This document shows positions 42,059 to 50,662 of a stretch of 64,000 nucleotides of DNA, piece after piece. The position numbers and the translations under genes were made by a program. The stretch lies in contig CAVBBL010000005.1 of assembly GCA_963593905.1 (NCBI GenBank), positions 1 through 64,000 of the forward strand, given 5' to 3'. The notes beneath the pieces were generated by a model that saw only the letters and a program-made list of their open reading frames with translations, made no database searches and was not told the origin of the DNA. Within the stretch, counting starts at the first letter, position 1; every line of letters starts with the position of its first letter. This DNA comes from CAG-791 sp963593905. GTDB taxonomy: Bacteria; Bacillota; Clostridia; Lachnospirales; Lachnospiraceae.

Positions 42059-44086
42059 TTACCACAAAGTCTTCTCGGCATCCTGCGCTGTAGCAAAGGG
42101 TCCCGGCAGCACCGCTGTGCCCCGATGCTCACCGGCATAATCCGTGTCAAAGAGGATATCCTCTCCCTGAGGAGTCTCAAATCTCTCTTCCGGTTCAAAA
42201 GCCTCCCCTAGGGTATCACTGGAGATCATGGCTGTGCGGTACTCCCCGATCACGTCATAGAGATTGGTCTTCAGACGGATATGTTCTCCTTCCTTTACAA
42301 CCTCTACACTGACTTTTTGACTATCCTCTACCAGGTGATCCTTTTCCTTTTTCCATGCCTTGGCGCCGTTTAAATAGACATTGCCTCCAGCCCAGATGGG
42401 CAGGTGTGAGAAATGGGGCTTCATGAGTTTCATCATGTCAAATTCCTTCGCCGCCTTGCCCTCCAGCTCTGCAAAGGGTGCATACCACTCCTCATAATCC
42501 GGATAGTCATCGAAGATGGCAGTGCCCACTTCCTGATTATCCGCCATCATCATACCCATGTCTTCTCTGGCCTCCTGCTTCTCCACAGGATGGTTCTGTA
42601 CGAAGATGTTATTGTAGAAGCGATCATCTCCGTGGAGAATGGTCATAAAGCCTGCCACCTCTGTACGGTGGGGAATATGATAAGGAGTGTAGCGAGGCTG
42701 ATTTACCCCATCCACTTCAAAATCAGTGCCGGATCCCACGGAGGTCAGTGCCCCCAGCATGAGATTGTGCACGCAGGCAACGCCTTCTGTAGCCATGCGA
42801 AGGGATACCTTGGAGAGCATCACATTATTGTCGATCAAGGTAGGGCCGTGTCCCACCTCAATGAAGACGTCCTGGCTCATCATTGCTCCCATAGGTGCTT
42901 TTCCCGTGCCCTCCGGCGCCTCATTTTCGTAGAAAAGGTTCTGGCTGATTCTGGTACCCTGTGCCTCCCAGTCACACCATACGCCCATGGTGCAGTCATG
43001 GAAGCGGTTCCTTCGGATGATCACATCGATAGCCGCATGGAGCTTGATGCCTGCGATCTCGGCACCGGCCAGCTCCTGCATATTATTGATATCGTGAATA
43101 TCATTGTCCTCGATAATGGAAAATACACATCCCTGTCTGCCTACAATGCCATCCTGTTCACAGTGATGGATATGGCAGCGTCGCACGATATGATGGCCGA
43201 TATTTTCCTTCAGCCAGCCATGATACTGTCCTCTGCAGACCGCATCCCGCTCCATCTGCGTGGGGCTCTTGACATGGCGATATGTGAAATAGTGATTATT
43301 GGCAGGATCTTCGTATTTCCCCAGAGAAATGCCGGCACACCGGCTGCCATAGATCTCGCAGTCCTCGATGATCCAGTTTCTGCTCCAGTGGGGGCCGATC
43401 ATACCATCCTGGAAAGCTGCCGGCGGTGCCCAGGTAGTGGCTGCCTTGTCGATGGTAAAACCACTGACGGTGATGTAGCTGATGCCGTTTTCCTTCGGCA
43501 TAAAGCACTCCCTGCGCACTGTGATCTCTACATTTTCCTCGTTCGGATTCTTCCCCTGAAAATTGGCATAGATCACTGTCTCATCCTTGTCTGTATCCTG
43601 CTGGGTATACCACTTATAGACGGAATACTCCGGTTCCCAGGAAGACTCATAAACTTCCGCCTTTATGCACTCCTCCAGGGTATTGACCTCATAGAGCATG
43701 CGGTCATTCAAGAAAACACTGCCGGTGTGCTTATCCACCGATCCAAAGTACCAGTCACCCTGCACATAGGTAGTATACGGATTATAATCTGCAAAAATAC
43801 TGTTTCTCACCCGGCATACCCAGACATTCTCCTTATAAGGCTGCCAATTCTTAATCTCCTCTGCGCCGGTGATCTCTGCCGCCAGAGGCTCTGTGCTCTT
43901 ATAGGTGATGGGGGCACCCTCCGTCCCGGCATGGATAGGGGTCACCTTCTCCCGATAGATACCCGGTGCCACCAGCACCGTATCCCCCGCCATCGCCACG
44001 GATGCCGCTTCCTGTATACTCTTAAAAGGCATTTCCTTGCTGCCGTTTCCGCTTCTGCTGCAATGAGCATCTACATATATTTGCAT
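42059..44086 (-). CDS. GH120-type beta-xylosidase (right-handed beta-helix)
   Basis: Glycosidase of 675 aa, no signal peptide, so intracellular. The N-terminus MQIYVDAHCSRSGNGSKEMPFKSIQEAA and the stretch ADYNPYTTYVQGDWYF...HTGSVFLNDRMLYEV match my recollection of family GH120 beta-xylosidases. Two acidic residues fit the GH120 catalytic pair: Asp372 in GVWCDWEAQGTR and Glu410 in DVFIEVGHGP. It probably releases xylose from xylo-oligosaccharides or xylosides taken up by the neighbouring GPH symporter. ATG 44086 has GGAG at 6 nt. If not GH120, it remains a parallel beta-helix carbohydrate enzyme. Confidence 0.82.
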   Translation of the reverse strand: MQIYVDAHCSRSGNGSKEMPFKSIQEAASVAMAGDTVLVAPGIYREKVTPIHAGTEGAPITYKSTEPLAAEITGAEEIKNWQPYKENVWVCRVRNSIFADYNPYTTYVQGDWYFGSVDKHTGSVFLNDRMLYEVNTLEECIKAEVYESSWEPEYSVYKWYTQQDTDKDETVIYANFQGKNPNEENVEITVRRECFMPKENGISYITVSGFTIDKAATTWAPPAAFQDGMIGPHWSRNWIIEDCEIYGSRCAGISLGKYEDPANNHYFTYRHVKSPTQMERDAVCRGQYHGWLKENIGHHIVRRCHIHHCEQDGIVGRQGCVFSIIEDNDIHDINNMQELAGAEIAGIKLHAAIDVIIRRNRFHDCTMGVWCDWEAQGTRISQNLFYENEAPEGTGKAPMGAMMSQDVFIEVGHGPTLIDNNVMLSKVSLRMATEGVACVHNLMLGALTSVGSGTDFEVDGVNQPRYTPYHIPHRTEVAGFMTILHGDDRFYNNIFVQNHPVEKQEAREDMGMMMADNQEVGTAIFDDYPDYEEWYAPFAELEGKAAKEFDMMKLMKPHFSHLPIWAGGNVYLNGAKAWKKEKDHLVEDSQKVSVEVVKEGEHIRLKTNLYDVIGEYRTAMISSDTLGEAFEPEERFETPQGEDILFDTDYAGEHRGTAVLPGPFATAQDAEKTLW

Positions 44087-44110
44087 ACCATTCTCCATTC
44101 TTTTTATTAA

Positions 44111-44142
44111 AGGGCTCTTCTGCTTATCTGCAGAAGAGCCCT
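44111..44142 (-). terminator. Terminator or attenuator inside the xyloside operon
   Basis: Perfect 13-bp stem AGGGCTCTTCTGC / GCAGAAGAGCCCT with a TTTAATA tail on the minus strand, between symporter and xylosidase genes. It probably reduces expression of the distal gene rather than ending the operon completely. Confidence 0.75.
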
Positions 44143-44156
44143 GGTCTGTGCTTTCC

Positions 44157-45554
44157 TTATTCGTGATCCATACCAGGGTGCTTGGCATCCCAATCTGCAT
44201 TTGCCTTTTCTACAGTCATCTGGGTCAGCAGTATAAAGATGACAATGACGATTCCCAGAGGGAACCACAGGTACATACCCTTGATTGCTGCATAGTAGGA
44301 AGCAGGCTGTGTAGTTGCTGTGCCTACATAACCGGAGGCCGCCAGAATCCATCCTGCCAAAGCGGAGCCGATGCCGCCGCCTACCTTGATACCCACAGAG
44401 GAAGCCGAGAACATAGCACCCTCTACGTGTACGCCGGTCTTCTTATAGGCATAATCTGTGGTAGAGGAAATCAGTGCATTCAAGTCGCCAGTCAGAGGAG
44501 AAGTGCCGATGCCGGCTATAAAAACAGAGACCAGCATCACCGGTACATTCAATGTCAATCCGGCAATCACGAAGACGATACGGCAGACGATTGCCAACGC
44601 ATAGCCGGCCATATTCACCTTATACATCCCTTTAAACTTCTGTACCAGGAAGGGTGTGAAGATCAGACCCACGATCATGGGCAACATACCCGCCATGGTG
44701 AAGGTGCCCAGCAGATTGGCATCGCCCAGCACATCTCTCATAAAGTAAACGCCCACGCCGGTAAATCCTGTCTGCAGATAGGTCAGGATATAGATCAGCA
44801 GCAGAAGCAGGAAATACTTGTTGGAGAAAAGAATCTTCAGAGCTGCAATGATGGAAGTAGCTTCTTTCTTCGTGCCGTCTTCCTTTACCTCATCCTCCAT
44901 GGGAAGCTCTTTAACGGAGAATACGGAAATAGTGTTGACGATCAGTCCGATCACTGCGTAAATAATTGCTACCATACGCCAGCCTGCAGCGCCGCCGCCA
45001 AAGCTCTCCACCAGATTCAGGGTAATGGATGCCACTACCAGATTAGTACCCAGAGAGAACATGAAGCGGATGGAACCGATCTGCACACGCTCATTGGTAT
45101 TTCTGGTGATCAGAGAGGTCAATGCCGCATACGCGATATTGTTTGCCGTAAAGAAAATCGCATTCAGCATCGTATATGCAATAAAGAAAAATGCATACTG
45201 CGCTGCTGCGCCCCAGCCTGTGGGAATAGAGAAACAGAGCACCAGGAAAACGGCATTACCGATATATGACCACAGCATCCAGGGTCTTGCCTTGCCCATT
45301 TTGGAATGGGTGCGGTCCATCAGGTTGCCGAAAATGATGTCTGTAAATCCGTCAAAGAACTTGGATGCCATGATCAGCGTACCTACAATTCCCGCATTCA
45401 GTCCCACGGTGTCGGTCATAAAGATCATCACAAAGGAAGTGAGCAATCCGTAGATCATATTGGCTGCCAGATCTCCGGAGCCATAGCCCACTTTGTTATA
45501 CCACTTTAAATACGTCTTTTCTCTTGCTGCCGGTGCAGCCTTTCCACCTGCCAT
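44157..45554 (-). CDS. GPH family xyloside/oligosaccharide:cation symporter
   Basis: 465 aa, twelve hydrophobic segments, sodium- or proton-coupled glycoside importer. NKVGYGSGDLAANMIYGLLTSFVMIFMTD and KFFDGFTDIIFGNLMDRTHSKMGKARPWML are the family hallmarks, close to XynB/XylP-type carriers. Paired with the GH120 gene 70 bp downstream, it forms an uptake-and-cleavage module for xylosides. ATG 45554 has GAGAGGG. It is a different subgroup from the GPH gene at 17853. Confidence 0.9.
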   Translation of the reverse strand: MAGGKAAPAAREKTYLKWYNKVGYGSGDLAANMIYGLLTSFVMIFMTDTVGLNAGIVGTLIMASKFFDGFTDIIFGNLMDRTHSKMGKARPWMLWSYIGNAVFLVLCFSIPTGWGAAAQYAFFFIAYTMLNAIFFTANNIAYAALTSLITRNTNERVQIGSIRFMFSLGTNLVVASITLNLVESFGGGAAGWRMVAIIYAVIGLIVNTISVFSVKELPMEDEVKEDGTKKEATSIIAALKILFSNKYFLLLLLIYILTYLQTGFTGVGVYFMRDVLGDANLLGTFTMAGMLPMIVGLIFTPFLVQKFKGMYKVNMAGYALAIVCRIVFVIAGLTLNVPVMLVSVFIAGIGTSPLTGDLNALISSTTDYAYKKTGVHVEGAMFSASSVGIKVGGGIGSALAGWILAASGYVGTATTQPASYYAAIKGMYLWFPLGIVIVIFILLTQMTVEKANADWDAKHPGMDHE

Positions 45555-45604
45555 CTTTTACCCTCTCTTTCTTGCTTGCTGCGCAGTGCGTCTGCGCTGC
45601 CGTC

Positions 45605-45668
45605 GGCCCCCTGTGAGCCCCCCCAAAAAAAGTACTTCGGTCCCCTTTGAGCCCCCAAAGCACTTTTC
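45605..45668 (-). repeat. 34-bp direct duplication in the symporter leader
   Basis: GGCCCCCTGTGAGCCCCC with its flank (45605-45638) is repeated as GGTCCCCTTTGAGCCCCC (45639-45668), each followed by an A-run and AGTACTT/AGCACTT. It is transcribed as part of the 5' UTR. Confidence 0.65.
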
Positions 45669-45751
45669 GCCGCTGCTTTCCTCTGCATTCCCCATCTGCT
45701 GCGGATTCCCTATGCGGCGTTTGATATTGTGCACCTTATCCATTTCATTTT

Positions 45752-45829
45752 CGTGCGTGCACGTTATCGCTTGTAATGAATACCATAGCTTTTCTTTTTG
45801 CATTTGTCAACATGCACGCATGCACGCAT
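45752..45829 (-). promoter_or_regulatory. Promoter of the xyloside operon flanked by GTGC-rich operators
   Basis: Minus strand TTGACA (45805-45810), 17 nt, TATGGT (45782-45787). Directly upstream is ATGCGTGCATGCGTGCATG (45811-45829), and downstream of the -10 is CGTGCACGCACG (45752-45763), both partly palindromic and sharing CGTGCA. The arrangement fits repression by looping or a LacI-family regulator. The regulator gene is not in the window. The leader to ATG 45554 is about 220 nt. Confidence 0.65.
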
Positions 45830-45915
45830 TATTCCCTTTTTGAGTTGTGCATTTTGCTTAATTATCGTTTGTTTATTATTTCAATAAATTATATGTTATG
45901 TATTCCACATTATGC

Positions 45916-45950
45916 GTCTCTATGAGACTTCCTCTGCGGCCAAATGCCGC
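45916..45950. other. Unidentified structured segment
   Basis: Two small perfect stems, GTCTC-TAT-GAGAC (45916-45928) and GCGGC-CAAAT-GCCGC (45936-45950), followed on plus by CCACCCTCATGGGCATTTTT. The gap 45830-46047 has no gene. I could not match it to a riboswitch, T-box or known small RNA. Confidence 0.3.
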
Positions 45951-46047
45951 CACCCTCATGGGCATTTTTCTTTCGTCCCGAAGTTTCACTAAATCGCAGC
46001 TGCGCAGGCGCAGGACAACATCCCTCCCGCTGTTTTCGTGTACAAAA

Positions 46048-46082
46048 AAGAGGACTCTGACATTTCCGTCAAAGTCCTCTTT
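46048..46082 (-). terminator. Terminator of leuA
   Basis: AAAGAGGACT / AGTCCTCTTT stem extended by CTGAC / GTCA; A-run on the left gives T-run on minus. 33 bp after the leuA stop. Confidence 0.88.
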
Positions 46083-46114
46083 GCATTTCTATTTCTATTC
46101 GCGTCAGCTGATCT

Positions 46115-47818
46115 CTAAAAATCTCCGGGAATTCTCTCTTTCTTTTCTCCCAGTCCCAGTCTGTTCAACGCGGAGAACATAGCCCGCACGGAAGCCCTGG
46201 TAATATTGGAGCTGACACCTACGCCGTAGGTAACACGGCCTGTCTGAGAGTCCAGCATATGAATGTAGGCTGCTGCCTGGGAATCCGAACCGGATTTCAG
46301 CGCATGCTCCTCGTAGTCGAGAATCTTCACATCGACTCCCATAAACTCCCGGATACCGCGCTGTACAGCATCCAGAGGTCCGTTGCCGATTGCCTCGAAG
46401 TGTTTCTTCTCTCCGTGATCGTCATAGGTCACCGTTACCTTGGTGTCAAAATCGCTGCTTGCATTCTCACTGAGATCTGTCACAGACAGTCTGCGGAAAT
46501 GCAAGGGTTCCTTGCGGTCTAAGTATTCCTGACGGAAGGATGCCATGATCTGCTCCGGAGAAACCTCACCCTGCTTCTCGGAGATCTTCTGAATCACATC
46601 TGCAAATTCTCTGTGCATTCCCTTGGGAAGCTTGAATCCAAAATAAGTGTCCATAACAAAGGCCACGCCGCCCTTGCCGGACTGGGAGTTGATACGAACA
46701 ATGGGCTCATAGGTACGGCCGATGTCCGCAGGATCGATGGGCAGATAGGGCACGGCCCATTTTTCTGCATTTCTCTCCTTCATAGCAGCCACGCCCTTAT
46801 TGATAGCATCCTGATGAGAGCCGGAGAATGCAGTAAATACCAGCTTGCCGGCATAGGGATGACGGGGATCGATATGCATCTTGCAGCAGCGCTCATACAC
46901 ATCGATGATCTCGTTGATATTTTCGATCTCCAGCTCCGGATTAATGCCCTGAGAGAACATATTATAAGCTACTGTCAACACATCCACATTACCGGTGCGC
47001 TCGCCGTTTCCAAAGAGTGTGCCTTCCACGCGGTCTGCGCCGGCTAACAGGGCCAGCTCTGTAGCGGCCACGCCGGTGCCTCTGTCATTGTGAGGGTGCA
47101 CGCTGAGGATGATTGCTTCCCGGTTCGTGAAATGGGTATTCATCCACTCGATCTGGTCGGCGTATACATTCGGCGTATTCATTTCCACTGTGGAAGGCAG
47201 ATTAAAGATCATGGGTTCTTCCTTTGTGGGCTGCCATATTTCCTGTACAGCATTGCAGATCTCCAGCGCATAGTCCAGCTCCGTACCGGTAAAACTCTCA
47301 GGAGAATACTCCAGAACGATCTTACCAGGGAACTTCGCTGCCCGCTCCTTTACCCACTTTGTACCCTGAATAGCAATCTGGGTAATCTCCTCCTTATCTG
47401 CATGGAATACCACGTCTCTCTGCAGGGTAGAGGTAGAGTTATAGATGTGGACCACCGCCTGCTTGCAGCCCTGAATAGCCTCAAAAGTGCGGTCGATCTG
47501 CTCCTCCCTGCACTGAGAGAGCACCTGCACCCGCACATCATCCGGAATCATTTTCCGCTCCACCAGCTGACGCAGGAAATCGTACTCGATCTGGCTGGCT
47601 GCCGGAAAACCGATCTCGATTTCCTTAAAGCCAAGCTTTACCAGCAGCTGGAACATCTCGATCTTTTCATTGACCACCATGGGATCGATCAGGGCCTGGT
47701 TGCCGTCCCGCAGATCCACGCTGCACCAGATGGGTGCCTTCTCGATCTGTTTGTTCGGCCATTGACGCTGCGGGTAATCCACCACCGGATTTCTCTGGTA
47801 TCTCTTGTAATTTATCAT
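46115..47818 (-). CDS. leuA: 2-isopropylmalate synthase (long form)
   Basis: First committed step of leucine synthesis: 2-oxoisovalerate plus acetyl-CoA (567 aa). The DRE-TIM barrel has CSVDLRDGNQALIDPM near residue 30 and metal-binding SVHPHNDRGTG. The C-terminal regulatory LeuA dimer domain (from about residue 440) is present, so leucine feedback is expected. Length and layout are those of the LeuA type 2 group. ATG 47818 has GAAAGGAAAG. No leuB, leuC or leuD is adjacent. A decayed module-1 stem (47834-47851) lies upstream; no T-box leader seen. Confidence 0.94.
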   Translation of the reverse strand: MINYKRYQRNPVVDYPQRQWPNKQIEKAPIWCSVDLRDGNQALIDPMVVNEKIEMFQLLVKLGFKEIEIGFPAASQIEYDFLRQLVERKMIPDDVRVQVLSQCREEQIDRTFEAIQGCKQAVVHIYNSTSTLQRDVVFHADKEEITQIAIQGTKWVKERAAKFPGKIVLEYSPESFTGTELDYALEICNAVQEIWQPTKEEPMIFNLPSTVEMNTPNVYADQIEWMNTHFTNREAIILSVHPHNDRGTGVAATELALLAGADRVEGTLFGNGERTGNVDVLTVAYNMFSQGINPELEIENINEIIDVYERCCKMHIDPRHPYAGKLVFTAFSGSHQDAINKGVAAMKERNAEKWAVPYLPIDPADIGRTYEPIVRINSQSGKGGVAFVMDTYFGFKLPKGMHREFADVIQKISEKQGEVSPEQIMASFRQEYLDRKEPLHFRRLSVTDLSENASSDFDTKVTVTYDDHGEKKHFEAIGNGPLDAVQRGIREFMGVDVKILDYEEHALKSGSDSQAAAYIHMLDSQTGRVTYGVGVSSNITRASVRAMFSALNRLGLGEKKERIPGDF

Positions 47819-47833
47819 CTCTTTCCTTTCCAC

Positions 47834-47851
47834 GCCGCATTTCATTACGGC
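47834..47851 (-). repeat. Module-1 repeat before leuA
   Basis: GCCGCATTTCATTACGGC with one unpaired base, just upstream of CTTTCC (the leuA ribosome binding site on the complementary strand). Confidence 0.5.
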
Positions 47852-47898
47852 ATTATGAAGCCTTTGTCCTGCTCCCTTTTCTGTCATTCACAGAAAAA

Positions 47899-47921
47899 AC
47901 CGGTCCCTTGTCCGGACCGGT
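47899..47921 (-). terminator. Terminator of ptsH
   Basis: ACCGGTCC / GGACCGGT with 7-nt loop, A5 on the left and T5 on the right; 30 bp after the ptsH stop. Confidence 0.88.
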
Positions 47922-47951
47922 TTTTCTCTTCCTTTGCAGGTTTGCTGCGGC

Positions 47952-48215
47952 TTACTCTCCCAGACCGCTCTCCACGGCCTGTACCAGAGTCTGCAACGCC
48001 TCCTGCTCGTCTTCTCCATCACAAAAAATTTCTATTTCGTCACCGGACTTCACGCATGCGCCAAGCACACTTAATACACTCTTTGCATTCGCAGTGGTAT
48101 CCTTGAATGTAAAAGTGATTTGTGATTTAAACTGCATAGCATCCTTGCATAGGATACCAGCCGGTCTTAGATGTAGTCCGGTCGGATTCTTGATGGTCAC
48201 CTTCTGGCTTACCAT
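47952..48215 (-). CDS. ptsH: Phosphocarrier protein HPr
   Basis: Relay of the sugar phosphotransferase system and, in Firmicutes, catabolite repression co-regulator (87 aa). The phosphorylated His15 sits in PTGLHLRPAG with Arg17; the regulatory Ser46 sits in NAKSVLSVLGA. Leu16 replaces the usual Ala of GLHARPA. ATG 48215 has AGGGAG at 9 nt. It is monocistronic; the enzyme I gene is not adjacent. Leu16 and the missing ptsI mean it could be a second HPr-like protein (Crh-like proteins lack His15, which is present here). Confidence 0.9.
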   Translation of the reverse strand: MVSQKVTIKNPTGLHLRPAGILCKDAMQFKSQITFTFKDTTANAKSVLSVLGACVKSGDEIEIFCDGEDEQEALQTLVQAVESGLGE

Positions 48216-48308
48216 ACTGTTGTACTCCCTTCCAAGCGCGGAAATCTCATTATAAGTCCCCCCTGCTGCCAATTCACTTGTATCTGATGAAATCGGCAAC
48301 ACCTATAT

Positions 48309-48337
48309 ACTATACTCCATTTTCCGAAATCAGGCAA
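48309..48337 (-). promoter_or_regulatory. Promoter candidate of ptsH
   Basis: TTGCCT (48332-48337), 17 nt, TATAGT (48309-48314) on the minus strand; leader about 90 nt. Confidence 0.5.
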
Positions 48338-48408
48338 CTGCTTCCTCAATGTTGATGCAAACACTGCTTCCCTGACAGCGGTGCTGACATAGCCCGGGCT
48401 ACGCCTTT

Positions 48409-49800
48409 CTACTGTCCGGTGCTGTCGTCTGTACTGCTCTCACTGTTTCCCGTACTGCTGCTGTCAGCTGCATCCTCCTGCGTATCCGTATCCTGCTTCT
48501 GAAGTCTGACGCGCACCTGCAGGCTGCCGGTGGTCTTCACATGCTCTGTCAGTGTAAAGCCTACTGTTGCTGTATAATTGCCGCTCTTATCTGCCGCAAT
48601 AGAGCTGCTGATCAGAGAGCTCACATCCACGCTGGGCTTTAGCGCCTTACCGCTGCTGATCTGGTCAAGTTCTTCGGACAGTCCCTGCAGAGAAACCTTC
48701 AGCTTCGTGTCCGCGCTTTCTTCTGTATTCTCCTCGTCAGATACGGAGGCAATCTGTGCCGTATAACCATCCGGAATATTGTTCAGTGTCACATCACTGA
48801 GAGAAATTTCCACTGTCTTGGCAGCAATAGGCTCTACCACCGCGGTCATCTGTACCTGACCATTAAAGCTGCTATCCGCCAGGGATACACCCTCCGGCAG
48901 ATAATTTCTGATATCAATGGTCTTCGTCACACTTTCCTGGGCATCCGTCAGATCCAACTCCTCTGCGGAAATGGTTATAGTCTCTACCTTCGCCAGCGCT
49001 GCACTTCGGCCTGCCAGCTTCACAGAGGCAGGCTCCACCGTCACCTCTCCCGTAGCCATATAGCCGGACGCCGGCGTACCACCGGTTTCCACTGTCAGAC
49101 TCACCGTCTTCACCGGCAGCACTGTGGCGCTTACCTTGACGCTGGATATATTCATCGTCAATCCTGCCGTATTGATCAGCTCGTCATCCTCATCATACAG
49201 ACGCACCTCTGCACTGGTATTGATATTGGCTGTAGCCCCGGAAACATCTACTGTGGCACTGGCTGTACTCACGGAATCCACCACGGATTCTGCGCCGGAA
49301 ATGCGCACCTGATTCTGCTCCGGCGTTATATCACTCAGAATATATCCGTCCGCCACTTCACCGCTGGAAACAATCTGCAGTGTGATGGATTTTGTCTTCT
49401 TCTCTTCGATGTTCAGTCGGACTGCATCGATACTTCCCTCGATATTGGTGATCTCATTATTATATTTGTTTGTGGAAAGGGTGATGCCCACCGTATCCAG
49501 TGTGCTCATATCCTGCACATCTGCTGTGGCCACAATATTATCTGCTCCCAGAGAATCGATGACGGAACGAGGCGCCGTCACCACCACCACCGGAATCACA
49601 TCTGTATTGTCCAGCACACTGTAGACCTCGCCCCGATTCGTAATCAGACTGGTGTTGAGCAGTTTGACCTGCACATTGGTAAACTGCAGTGTCGTGACAG
49701 GATCATTGATATTGGTCACCAGGAACCACAGCATGGTGGCAAATACCAGTGCAATCACTTTCAGTCCTAGATTACGAAAGATCAATTTCTCAAGCTTCAT
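48409..49800 (-). CDS. cdaR: YbbR-domain protein, regulator of CdaA
   Basis: Membrane-anchored extracellular protein of 463 aa that modulates diadenylate cyclase. One N-terminal helix (about 12-30, LGLKVIALVFATMLWFLV) then four YbbR-type repeats (each about 85 aa, with TVEVSLSDVTLNNIPDGY-like strands) and a Ser/Asp/Thr-rich tail. It overlaps the end of cdaA by 11 bp, the conserved cdaA-cdaR arrangement of Firmicutes. In other species glmM follows; here it does not. Confidence 0.9.
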   Translation of the reverse strand: MKLEKLIFRNLGLKVIALVFATMLWFLVTNINDPVTTLQFTNVQVKLLNTSLITNRGEVYSVLDNTDVIPVVVVTAPRSVIDSLGADNIVATADVQDMSTLDTVGITLSTNKYNNEITNIEGSIDAVRLNIEEKKTKSITLQIVSSGEVADGYILSDITPEQNQVRISGAESVVDSVSTASATVDVSGATANINTSAEVRLYDEDDELINTAGLTMNISSVKVSATVLPVKTVSLTVETGGTPASGYMATGEVTVEPASVKLAGRSAALAKVETITISAEELDLTDAQESVTKTIDIRNYLPEGVSLADSSFNGQVQMTAVVEPIAAKTVEISLSDVTLNNIPDGYTAQIASVSDEENTEESADTKLKVSLQGLSEELDQISSGKALKPSVDVSSLISSSIAADKSGNYTATVGFTLTEHVKTTGSLQVRVRLQKQDTDTQEDAADSSSTGNSESSTDDSTGQ

Positions 49801-50662
49801 CCTTGTTCTTTCCCTTTCTGGACAGAATGCCCCGGCGATGCTCCTCCTGACTGCCCTTGCCCTGCAGCCATACCAGACGCTCTCTCAGGCGATCCGCACT
49901 GACTTCCCGCTCCAGCACCCCTTTATAGGCGACGCTGATTTTCCCCGTTTCCTCAGAAACGATTATCGTCAGGGAGTCCGTCACCTCAGAGATGCCCACC
50001 GCGGCCCGGTGACGGGTGCCGAGGTCCTTATCCAATCTATTGTCCGATAAAGGCAGATAACAGGTAGCTGAGGTGATCCTGTCCCCCCGGATGATGACTG
50101 CACCGTCATGGAGCGGGGTATTTTTTTCAAAAATATTGATGAGCAGCTGACTGGTCACCACTGCATCCACGTCTATGCCGGTTCGCTCGTACTCCCGCAG
50201 GGGACTGCTCTGCTCAATGACGATCAATGCGCCGGTCTTTACCTTGGCCATTGCCACACATCCCCGCACCAGCTCGGACACCGTCTTGTCAGAAAAGCGT
50301 CCATCCGGCTCCCGGTTGTCAAAGGAAATGATGTGGGTCAGGAATTGCTTCCTTCCCAGTTCCTCCATGCCGTTTCGCAGCTCCGGCTGCAGAATCACGA
50401 TCAGGGCAATAACACCGAGACTGGTGACATTTTTCACGATCCACAATATGGTGGTCATATTAAAGAGCGCTGCGATCATGATAAAGACCAAAATCATGAA
50501 CACGCCTCTCATCAACGACCACGCTCTGGTATTTTTCACCCAGAGTATAAGGTAATATGCCAAAAATGCGATGATCAGAATCTCAATGATATCCGTCCAC
50601 CGCACATTTGGCATATGAAGATTTGATAGATAGCTGGAAAAAATGGTGCCGATTGCCTGCAT
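49790..50662 (-). CDS. cdaA: Diadenylate cyclase CdaA
   Basis: Makes the second messenger c-di-AMP from two ATP (290 aa). Three N-terminal membrane helices (about 25-85) precede the DAC domain, with the catalytic DGA at 186-188 (LHDGAVIIRG) and RHR at 217-219 (GTRHRAAVG). The ATG follows the TAA of the upstream gene directly (TAA-ATG), implying re-initiation coupling. c-di-AMP controls potassium and osmolyte transport and cell-wall homeostasis. Confidence 0.95.
   Translation of the reverse strand: MQAIGTIFSSYLSNLHMPNVRWTDIIEILIIAFLAYYLILWVKNTRAWSLMRGVFMILVFIMIAALFNMTTILWIVKNVTSLGVIALIVILQPELRNGMEELGRKQFLTHIISFDNREPDGRFSDKTVSELVRGCVAMAKVKTGALIVIEQSSPLREYERTGIDVDAVVTSQLLINIFEKNTPLHDGAVIIRGDRITSATCYLPLSDNRLDKDLGTRHRAAVGISEVTDSLTIIVSEETGKISVAYKGVLEREVSADRLRERLVWLQGKGSQEEHRRGILSRKGKNKDEA

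Noticed and set aside
42413..44110. Open frame of 565 codons opposite the GH120 gene
   Set aside because: Antisense shadow; the opposite strand has a start site, catalytic residues and operon context.
47819..47951. T-box or leucine leader before leuA
   Set aside because: No T-box sequence and no run of Leu codons; only a module-1 repeat fragment and the ptsH terminator are present.
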